Shown: piece by piece, positions 6,209 to 9,825 of the stretch
Layout: every line of letters begins with the position of its first letter
Position numbering within the stretch: position 1 is the first letter of the stretch
Origin: CBIHLX01 sp966210935
GTDB lineage: Bacteria > Patescibacteriota > Saccharimonadia > Saccharimonadales > Saccharimonadaceae
DNA length: 9,825 bases
Direction: 5' to 3'
Assembly (NCBI GenBank): GCA_966210935.1
Contig: CBIHLX010000031.1
Coordinates: 1-9,825, forward strand
Notes under the pieces: model-generated
Database searches by the model: none
Told to the model about the DNA's origin: nothing
Seen by the model: only the letters and a program-made list of their open reading frames with translations
Made by a program: the position numbers and the translations under genes

Positions 6209-6214
6209 ATTATT
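6209..6214 (-). promoter_or_regulatory. -10-like box 7 bases before rsgA
   Basis: AATAAT on the minus strand is separated from GTG 6201 by AAGAGTA. The spacing matches leaderless transcription and supports the GTG start over the upstream ATG of the open frame. No good -35 is visible. Confidence 0.4.
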
Positions 6215-6252
6215 GCACGCTCCAGTGCAAGCAGGTGTACTTCAGGGAATAA

Positions 6253-6281
6253 TTGACACAAATGCCACATTAAAGTATAGA
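6253..6281 (+). promoter_or_regulatory. Consensus promoter TTGACA-17-TATAGA
   Basis: A perfect -35 TTGACA (6253-6258) is followed after 17 bases by -10 TATAGA (6276-6281). The predicted start is near 6288, at the first base before two tandem hairpins. It drives the 121-residue protein gene, leaving a leader of about 72 bases. It is divergent from rsgA. Confidence 0.7.
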
Positions 6282-6288
6282 TATATAC

Positions 6289-6328
6289 GTATTCGAATCT
6301 CGAATACACTTTGGGTTCATCCCAAAGT
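6289..6328 (+). promoter_or_regulatory. Two tandem perfect hairpins in the 5' leader
   Basis: Hairpin 1: GTATTCGA (6289-6296) and TCGAATAC (6300-6307), 8 bp with a 3-base loop. Hairpin 2: ACTTTGGG (6308-6315) and CCCAAAGT (6321-6328), 8 bp with a 5-base loop. They touch each other and begin at the predicted 5' end of the transcript. Neither is followed directly by a U run. They could stabilise the 5' end, control translation, or be DNA operators just downstream of +1. Confidence 0.65.
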
Positions 6329-6359
6329 TCGGGTAGTTTTCCAGGAAGAAGGTACTCTT

Positions 6360-6725
6360 GTGAGTACAGACCAGACGGCAACCACTGGCTCAATGTATCA
6401 CCTGATTTTCGAAATCACAGACGGGCCTACGTTTCAGCGCATTGCAGATGCGGCGAAGTACTATCACGATCCGGAGGTCATCATACCGCTACACTTCAGC
6501 GGCACTTTGACAGACACGATTACGGGTCGTAAGCGCAAAGTTAAGCTCGCAGCGCAAGCGTATGGATATATCTGCGGCAATGGCTACGAGAACGGCGACA
6601 TCATCGTCTACGTAAACCTGAAGAATTACTTCATACGGTTTGGCGGCCAAGTCACATACAACTGGCGAGACAAAAAAGCAGCAAAACCGCTTGAGCTCGC
6701 TCCTTCACCGATAAAGAAGAAGTAA
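6360..6725 (+). CDS. Unrecognised 121-residue protein
   Basis: From GTG 6360 the product is MSTDQTATTG... with a compact, beta-rich body and a positively charged tail ending PSPIKKK. GTG is chosen because a strong Shine-Dalgarno AGGAAGAAGG (6343-6352) sits 7 bases upstream; ATG 6393 (MYHLIFEITDG) has no such site. The frame continues upstream to 6192, but that stretch contains the promoter and leader hairpins and would overlap rsgA. Visible traits are alternating hydrophobic strands (HLIFEIT, EVIIPLHFSG, DIIVYVNL, FIRFGGQVTYNW), no signal peptide and no membrane helix, so it is probably cytoplasmic. I recognise no family or catalytic motif. It is a single-gene unit with a consensus promoter and a structured leader, suggesting controlled expression. 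Confidence 0.75.
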   Translation: MSTDQTATTGSMYHLIFEITDGPTFQRIADAAKYYHDPEVIIPLHFSGTLTDTITGRKRKVKLAAQAYGYICGNGYENGDIIVYVNLKNYFIRFGGQVTYNWRDKKAAKPLELAPSPIKKK

Positions 6726-6778
6726 CACCTTCGCGTCGGAAGACCCCTGGGTATTCTGGGCACCCCTAACTACCCGTT

Positions 6779-6844
6779 GCAGATACCCCAGAAGTATCTG
6801 CCTTACCCCAAATTAATTATTACTAATAGTTGCTTTGGGATAAG
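6779..6844 (+). repeat. Inverted repeats in the intergenic region
   Basis: GCAGATAC (6779-6786) and GTATCTGC (6794-6801) form an 8-bp perfect hairpin. CTTACCCCAAA (6802-6812) and TTTGGGATAAG (6834-6844) follow at once and pair over 10 of 11 positions around a 21-base AT-rich loop. TTCTGGG (6744-6750) could instead pair with CCCAGAA (6787-6793), giving an alternative fold. None has a clean U run, so no clear terminator for the preceding gene is seen. The long open frame across 6777-7169 is not a credible gene because it runs through these and the conserved structured element. Confidence 0.5.
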
Positions 6845-6870
6845 CAAGACACTCCTTCTCTTATCGATAC

Positions 6871-7036
6871 AAAAACGACGATTTCTTGTCATCTTAAGCA
6901 TACTCATCCCAAAGAGGGTGGAGAAATGGTGCTTCGCCCCTTGGCTTGTTTGTAAAATGAGCAAGCTAATTTTGCGTCACTACGCTACGCCGAACCCGCC
7001 GATTTTTGCTAAACAAAAGATTTGGGGGCTCGGATC
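6871..7036 (+). ncRNA. Structured repeat element, copy 1 (candidate ncRNA)
   Basis: This segment aligns without gaps to 7860-8025 (offset 989) with about 33 mismatches in 167 columns, near 80% identity. Conserved in order are a hairpin round GACGATTTCTTGTC; a GGTG/CGCC hairpin with loop CTT; GTAAAAT (6952-6958) pairing ATTTTGC (6969-6975); the invariant CACTACGCTACGCCGAACCC; and a TTTTTG/CAAAAGA hairpin. It ends with GGGGGCTCGGATCCC, shaped like a tRNA T-arm. An intrinsic terminator follows 15 bases later. Several pairs here are mismatched relative to copy 2, so copy 1 may be decaying. No protein is supported. It is either an RNA gene or a mobile repeat; the type assigned is tentative. Confidence 0.45.
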
Positions 7037-7050
7037 CCATGCGCAAGACA

Positions 7051-7086
7051 AAGAAAAAAGCCGAGCAGATGCTCGACGTTTTTCTT
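7051..7086. terminator. Bidirectional intrinsic terminator
   Basis: AAGAAAAA (7051-7058) pairs with TTTTTCTT (7079-7086), enclosing CGAGC (7062-7066) and GCTCG (7071-7075) round a 4-base loop. On the plus strand it would end a transcript of element copy 1; on the minus strand it would end the Xre/4-TM operon, which stops at 7166. Between them, TGCGTTT (7103-7109) and AAACGCA (7117-7123) form another perfect but GC-poor hairpin; nothing else is seen in 7087-7165. Confidence 0.75.
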
Positions 7087-7165
7087 GGCTGGGGTTAGTG
7101 GATGCGTTTCAGGACAAAACGCAACCTTTTGAGCTGATCGTCAATGATATATTATTTAACGCAGG

Positions 7166-7360
7166 TTAGCTTGACGGGTCAAAAATCTTCTCAATCTGCA
7201 CTTCAAAAAGTAAGGCTATCTGAAATGCCAAAGGTAAGCTTGGGTCAAATTTGCCTTTCTCGATCGATATTATCGTTTGACGCGAGACGCTTAACTTAGC
7301 CGCAAGATCTTCTTGCGACCAGCCTCGATCAATGCGCCGTTGCTTGACCGAGTTCTTCAT
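7166..7360 (-). CDS. Small Xre/Cro-type transcriptional regulator
   Basis: 64 residues that are essentially one helix-turn-helix domain: VKQRRIDRGWSQEDLAAKLSVSRQTIISIEKGK (5-37), with the SQEDLAAKL turn and SRQTIISIE recognition helix, then DPSLPLAFQIALLFEVQIEKIF. This is the compact class often found beside small multi-spanning membrane proteins. It starts one base after the TGA of the 4-TM gene (TGATATG), so translation is probably coupled and the two proteins work together, possibly as regulator and membrane partner. It may repress its own operon through the 20-bp palindrome at 7817-7836. Effector unknown. Confidence 0.9.
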   Translation of the reverse strand: MKNSVKQRRIDRGWSQEDLAAKLSVSRQTIISIEKGKFDPSLPLAFQIALLFEVQIEKIFDPSS

Positions 7361-7361
7361 A

Positions 7362-7754
7362 TCAGCCTTCTATTCTACGCACAATTGCATGGCGAATAAA
7401 AATGTCACACGAACTAATACATAGGACAGTTAGCAATATTGGGGTTAATGATAAGAATGGAAGCAGAGCAATAGCAAACAGGCTAAGCATAATGAGAACA
7501 AGCGAATCTATACAAACACCAGCCAAGACACGTTGATTCCAGTCATATTCAACCGTATGACGACCAAGTGCTACCCCGACGGCACCGAGCAGTGCGGCGT
7601 TGAATCCTGCGACGGCGAGAATTATCTCTGCGCTTGGCGAACCACTGTAGGGCGCAAGTGAATATATACACCAAATTGTCGCTAATATGCCCAGAAGGGA
7701 TAGGACGGTAAAGAATTTATATCCTGGGCCAGTAGGCTGTGTATTTTTACTCAA
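7362..7754 (-). CDS. Four-helix membrane protein paired with the Xre regulator
   Basis: 130 residues from a TTG start at 7754, preceded by GGGAG about 8 bases upstream, a good Shine-Dalgarno. Four hydrophobic segments lie near 14-33, 42-64, 79-101 and 103-121, with short polar loops (GRHTVEYDWNQ between the second and third) and a basic end HAIVRRIEG. It is the first gene of a two-gene operon with the Xre regulator downstream. Small 3- or 4-TM proteins in such pairs are known from many bacteria and archaea but mostly lack an assigned function; I do not assign one. Its TGA stop shows that UGA is read as stop here, unlike in Gracilibacteria or Absconditabacteria. Confidence 0.85.
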   Translation of the reverse strand: MSKNTQPTGPGYKFFTVLSLLGILATIWCIYSLAPYSGSPSAEIILAVAGFNAALLGAVGVALGRHTVEYDWNQRVLAGVCIDSLVLIMLSLFAIALLPFLSLTPILLTVLCISSCDIFIRHAIVRRIEG

Positions 7755-7816
7755 TTTAATTCTCCCGGTTCGTAATTAGCTATTATTGCAGTCTACTTTA
7801 GTTGATAGTACAAAGA

Positions 7817-7836
7817 ATGTAAAGCATGCTTTACAT
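7817..7836. promoter_or_regulatory. 20-bp perfect palindrome, operator candidate
   Basis: ATGTAAAGCA and TGCTTTACAT abut to give a perfect 20-bp palindrome without a spacer. On the minus strand its TTTACA can act as a -35 with TAAAGT 17 bases downstream, so a bound repressor would block the 4-TM/Xre operon that starts 63 bases away. On the plus strand a -10-like TACAAT (7838-7843) lies right beside it and could start a transcript near 7850, just before element copy 2. One site could thus control both directions. The Xre protein is the natural candidate to bind it. Confidence 0.6.
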
Positions 7837-7859
7837 ATACAATATCTTACACACCAACA

Positions 7860-8025
7860 AAAAATGACGATTACTCGTCATTTTAAGCATAATCATCTTG
7901 GCTGGGATGGAGGGATAGCGCTTCGCTCCTCCGCTTGTTTGCAAAATGAGCGAGCTAATTTTGCTTCACTACGCTACGCCGAACCCTCCGACTTTTGCTA
8001 GGCAAAAGATTCGAGGGTTCAAATC
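7860..8025 (+). ncRNA. Structured repeat element, copy 2 (candidate ncRNA)
   Basis: Hairpins in order: AAAATGACGA (7861-7870) and TCGTCATTTT (7875-7884), 10 bp perfect; GGAGG..AGCG with CGCT..CCTCC (7909-7932) and a GAT bulge; GCAAAAT (7941-7947) and ATTTTGC (7958-7964); and a long one with outer arms GAACCCTC (7981-7988) and GAGGGTTC (8013-8020) and inner arms CTTTTGC and GCAAAAG round TAG. The 3' part GAGGGTTCAAATCACTC has a tRNA T-arm shape (TTCAAAT loop). One inner pair of the second hairpin is A-T here and G-C in copy 1, a compensatory change. A 19-bp terminator begins at 8031, and a -10-like TACAAT lies at 7838. It contains an exact 18-base copy of the tRNA-Gln 3' end. RNA gene or mobile repeat; the type is tentative. 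Confidence 0.5.
7899..7916 (+). repeat. 18-bp direct repeat of the tRNA-Gln 3' end
   Basis: TGGCTGGGATGGAGGGAT is exactly repeated at 8070-8087, where it is the CCA end, acceptor 3' strand and part of the T-arm of tRNA-Gln, read on its complementary strand. The offset is 171 bases. Copy 1 of the element does not have this match at the aligned columns. Duplication of a tRNA 3' end is typical of attL/attR sites of tRNA-targeting integrases, but no integrase is present and the interval is only 153 bases. Confidence 0.75.
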
Positions 8026-8030
8026 ACTCA

Positions 8031-8074
8031 AGCCATGAAAAAAGAAGGTGCGATGACCTTCTTTTTTCATGGCT
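8031..8074. terminator. 19-bp perfect bidirectional terminator touching the tRNA 3' end
   Basis: Arms 8031-8049 and 8056-8074 pair perfectly over 19 bp round GCGATG, with A6/T6 in the stem. On the minus strand it terminates tRNA-Gln: the last five bases of the tRNA (AGCCA, including CCA) are the first bases of the terminator stem. On the plus strand it would terminate a transcript of element copy 2. Confidence 0.9.
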
Positions 8075-8144
8075 GGGATGGAGGGATTCGAACCCCCGAA
8101 TGCCAGGACCAAAACCTGGTGCCTTACCACTTGGCGACATCCCA
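8070..8144 (-). tRNA. tRNA-Gln (anticodon UUG), CCA encoded
   Basis: 75 bases folding into a canonical cloverleaf: acceptor TGGGATG/CATCCCA, D-stem GCC/GGC with loop AAGTGGTAA, anticodon stem CCAGG/CCTGG with loop TTTTGGT (anticodon TTG, reading CAA and probably CAG), variable CATTC, T-stem GGGGG/CCCTC with loop TTCGAAT, discriminator G and genomic CCA. It reads glutamine codons. Promoter TTGAAT-17-TACAAT lies upstream and a strong terminator starts within its last bases. The plus-strand frame across it (GWRDSNPRMPGPKPG) is the usual antisense-tRNA artefact. Confidence 0.97.
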
Positions 8145-8157
8145 TTAGTGCCTACAC

Positions 8158-8186
8158 ATTGTAGCACAGGGGAGGAGGAGATTCAA
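8158..8186 (-). promoter_or_regulatory. Promoter of tRNA-Gln, TTGAAT-17-TACAAT
   Basis: Minus strand -35 TTGAAT (8181-8186) and -10 TACAAT (8158-8163) are exactly 17 bases apart; the tRNA 5' end is 13 bases after the -10. The elements use the same -35 word as the promoter at 125-153. It is divergent from the methyltransferase gene and lies within about 20 bases of that gene's -10 box, so polymerases may compete. Confidence 0.7.
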
Positions 8187-8201
8187 AAGGGAAGAGTAAG
8201 G

Positions 8202-8207
8202 TATAAT
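8202..8207 (+). promoter_or_regulatory. Perfect -10 box 7 bases before the methyltransferase gene
   Basis: TATAAT is followed by AATACCA and then ATG 8215, placing the expected transcription start on the A of the start codon. There is no Shine-Dalgarno in those 7 bases. The purine-rich GGGGAGGAGGAG at 8170-8180 is too far upstream to act as one and occupies the usual -35 zone. Confidence 0.6.
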
Positions 8208-8214
8208 AATACCA

Positions 8215-9519
8215 ATGACTAAAAAATCTTTTCCTATCGTAGAACTAACCCTTGATAAAATTGTCGGCGGCGGCCAAGCCCTAGGCAGCCTTGACTATGG
8301 CAAAAAAGCCTTTGTATGGGGTGGCCTTCCAGGTGAGAAAGTGGCCGTCCAGCTCACTAAGAAGAAATCGAGCTTTGTCGAAGGTGTCGTCACAGAAGTG
8401 CTAGAAGCAAGCAAAGAACGCGTCGAACCGGTAGACGCAACCAGCTACCTATCAACAAGCCCTTGGCAGATCATGCAGTTTGATGCGGAGCAGCACTACA
8501 AGGCAGCGCTCATCGAGGAAGCGTTTGAGCTTCATAATATCGTTTTACCGGAGGCTATCGAAGTCTATACCGATGACAAGCAATACGGCTATCGCAATAA
8601 AATCGAGTTTAGCTTTTGGTGGGACAAGGAGCTGGAGCAGCTTGATCTCGCGTTCTTCCGTCGCGGAACGCACGGCAAAATTCCCGTTGAAGGCAGCAGC
8701 CTCGCCAATGACGCCATTAACCAGGCGGCCCATGCTATCCGAGACACACTCCGCGCTCGCGAGATGCAGGCGTTTCCTCTAAAGACACTCCTCATTCGCT
8801 GCAATCGCCAGGGCAACGTTGCCGCACAGCTCTACGTCAAAGACGAGATGTTCGACGCATTTACCGAAGATGAGCTACGCGATATGGGAGTTGCCGGCTT
8901 TGAACTGATATTCTCCAACCCAAAGAGTCCAGCGAGCGTCATTACTAAGCGACTACAGGCATGGGGCGAGACCAGCCTTGCAGACACCATCCTTGATGTG
9001 CCGTTTACCTATGCAGTCGAAGGCTTCTTCCAGATTAATCTCCCTGTGTACGAGCAAGCACTGCGCGATATGAAGCAGTGGATTCCTGCCGATAAGCCGG
9101 CTGTCGACCTATATAGCGGCGTTGGTACAATTGGCCTGACGATCGGTGGCGACAATATTACTATGGTTGAAATCAACGAACATGCCGTGCGCGAGATGGA
9201 GCGCAATATTACCGCCCTAGAGCGTGAACAAGCCGCCAAGGCGATCCTAGCGCCTAGTGAAAGCGCGCTCGACCATATAACAAGCGATGCGACAATCATT
9301 GTTGACCCGCCTCGCGCTGGACTACACGAAGACGTTATCAAAAAGCTTCTCGAAGCCGCTCCAAGCCGCATCATCTACCTGAGCTGCAACCCTGTCACTC
9401 AAGCACGTGATGTCGCCATGCTCGCAGAGGGATACGGCGTCCGAGCGCACCGCGGCTACAACTTTTTCCCGCGCACACCTCACATCGAGCACCTCGTCAT
9501 TCTCGATCATTACAACTAA
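8215..9519 (+). CDS. RNA (uracil-5-)-methyltransferase, RlmD/TrmA (RumA) family
   Basis: 434 residues. It should transfer a methyl group from S-adenosylmethionine to C5 of a uridine in 23S rRNA or tRNA. An N-terminal TRAM domain (about 5-68, IVGGGQALGSLDYGKKAFVWG) binds RNA. The central region has YGYRNKIEFSF (124-134). The Rossmann methyltransferase domain has EGFFQINLPVYE (269-280), SAM loop VDLYSGVGTIGL (297-308), acidic VEIN (318-321), DPPRAGL (364-370), the catalytic Cys391 in LSCNP, and the ending FFPRTPHIEHLVIL with general-base Glu425. The cysteines that hold a 4Fe-4S cluster in E. coli RlmD are absent: only Cys196 and Cys391 occur. Which uridine (U1939 or U747 of 23S, or tRNA U54) cannot be decided, so I give no symbol. 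A -10 box abuts the start; stop is TAA. Confidence 0.92.
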   Translation: MTKKSFPIVELTLDKIVGGGQALGSLDYGKKAFVWGGLPGEKVAVQLTKKKSSFVEGVVTEVLEASKERVEPVDATSYLSTSPWQIMQFDAEQHYKAALIEEAFELHNIVLPEAIEVYTDDKQYGYRNKIEFSFWWDKELEQLDLAFFRRGTHGKIPVEGSSLANDAINQAAHAIRDTLRAREMQAFPLKTLLIRCNRQGNVAAQLYVKDEMFDAFTEDELRDMGVAGFELIFSNPKSPASVITKRLQAWGETSLADTILDVPFTYAVEGFFQINLPVYEQALRDMKQWIPADKPAVDLYSGVGTIGLTIGGDNITMVEINEHAVREMERNITALEREQAAKAILAPSESALDHITSDATIIVDPPRAGLHEDVIKKLLEAAPSRIIYLSCNPVTQARDVAMLAEGYGVRAHRGYNFFPRTPHIEHLVILDHYN

Positions 9520-9563
9520 AGTACCTTGTATTACACTTATGCATTGCTTAAACTATAAGCAGC

Positions 9564-9825
9564 ATGAAGACAAAAAGCGGCTTCACCCTGGTAGAACTCA
9601 TCGTAGTTATTGCGGTACTTGGTATGCTGGCGATCATTGCCATCTTCAACTACCTCAATATTCAAAGCCAAGCTCGTGACGAACAGCGCGCCTCTGACGC
9701 GACTGTCGTGGCAGAAAGTCTTGAAAAATACTTTACCGACAACGGCGAATACCCAAGCGTCAGTGATGTCACAAATACCAACGGCAATGACGTTAGGCAG
9801 CTACTAGGCCTTCCTAGTATCGATA
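9564..9825 (+). CDS. Third prepilin-like protein, cut by the window edge
   Basis: ATG 9564 opens a frame that runs off the right end after 87 codons. MKTKSG precedes FTLVELIVVIAVLGMLAIIAIF: leader with two Lys, predicted cleavage Gly6/Phe7, Glu11 as Glu5 of the mature protein, and a hydrophobic helix. The head begins ARDEQRASDATVVAESLEKYFTDNGEYPS, the GspG/type IV pilin pattern of a long helix then a Y.xDNGxYP-like turn. It differs from the two MWAKHKQ prepilins, so it is a separate subfamily. A TTGTAT (9526-9531) with TAAACT 17 bases on (9549-9554) is a possible promoter 9 bases before the ATG. C-terminal half not visible. Confidence 0.88.
   Translation, partial: MKTKSGFTLVELIVVIAVLGMLAIIAIFNYLNIQSQARDEQRASDATVVAESLEKYFTDNGEYPSVSDVTNTNGNDVRQLLGLPSID

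Noticed and set aside
6202..6393. Upstream extension of rsgA by 64 codons
   Set aside because: It would run through the divergent promoter and its leader hairpins, has no similarity to the RsgA N-terminus, and a -10 box precedes GTG 6201.
7041..7099. Short frame MRKTKKKAEQMLDVFLGWG after element copy 1
   Set aside because: Only 19 codons, and it lies across the bidirectional terminator; the protein-like look comes from the A-rich stem.
6777..7169. Open frame of 130 codons on the plus strand
   Set aside because: It runs through two hairpins, the conserved structured element and a terminator, has no Shine-Dalgarno, and its translation resembles no protein; the homologous element copy 2 does not keep this frame open.
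7786..8001. Open frame of 71 codons across the palindrome and element copy 2
   Set aside because: No start signal, composition unlike a protein, and it covers palindromes and hairpins conserved at the DNA/RNA level.
6871..8025. CRISPR array
   Set aside because: Only two imperfect copies nearly 1 kb apart with genes between them, no short regular repeats or spacers, and no cas genes.
7899..8087. Genomic island bounded by attL/attR at tRNA-Gln
   Set aside because: The direct repeat fits, but only 153 bases lie between the two copies and no integrase or cargo gene is present; at most a scar or a tiny repeat.
7995..8222. Open frame containing GWRDSNPRMPGPKPG
   Set aside because: This is the well-known translation of the complementary strand of a tRNA gene (tRNA-Gln) and is not a protein.
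8589..9510. Antisense frames of 62-121 codons within the methyltransferase gene
   Set aside because: They are shadows of a strongly supported coding sequence with all family motifs and have no start signals.

Overview
The window looks like a chromosomal segment of a Candidatus Saccharibacteria (TM7, Patescibacteria/CPR) genome. The reasons are three type IV prepilin-like genes, two of which share a nearly identical long N-terminus (MWAKHKQ.GFTIVELL...), compact mostly single-gene units, many proteins at or below the usual family length, and intermediate GC. The genetic code appears standard, since TAA, TAG and TGA are all used as stops. The lineage is inferred from protein style, not from a marker gene.

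Layout. 1-195: left edge with a strong minus-strand promoter and only a doubtful 32-residue ORF. 196-2447 (minus): a prepilin with a large adhesin-like C-terminal domain, an NAD(P)H-dependent FMN reductase with an inverted-repeat operator candidate upstream, and a second prepilin. 2500-4779 (minus): an HhH-GPD-like protein, a short ferredoxin-NADP reductase-like flavoprotein, a CPBP membrane protease and a 58-residue two-helix membrane protein with a GTG start. 4883-5106 (plus): a tiny basic protein with its own promoter and a 21-bp perfect-stem terminator shared with the convergent rsgA. 5161-6201 (minus): rsgA. 6253-6725 (plus): an unrecognised 121-residue protein behind a consensus promoter and two tandem leader hairpins. 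6779-8074: a region dominated by RNA-like structure. Two roughly 80% identical copies of a 166-bp element (6871-7036 and 7860-8025), both on the plus strand and both followed by an intrinsic terminator, flank a minus-strand pair encoding a 4-TM protein and a small Xre-type regulator. 8070-8144 (minus): tRNA-Gln(UUG). 8215-9519 (plus): an RlmD/TrmA-type rRNA or tRNA uracil-5-methyltransferase. 9564-9825 (plus): the start of a third prepilin, cut by the window edge.

Most genes look independently transcribed. RsgA, the methyltransferase, tRNA-Gln and possibly the 30-residue basic protein belong to translation. The prepilins belong to surface pili, which this epibiotic lineage is thought to use for host contact; no pilus assembly ATPase, platform protein or prepilin peptidase lies in the window.

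The two points most worth following are the paired structured elements with tRNA T-arm-like and tRNA-Gln 3'-end sequence (candidate ncRNA or tRNA-derived mobile repeat), and the recurrent -10 box 6-8 bases upstream of start codons, which suggests leaderless transcription for several genes.
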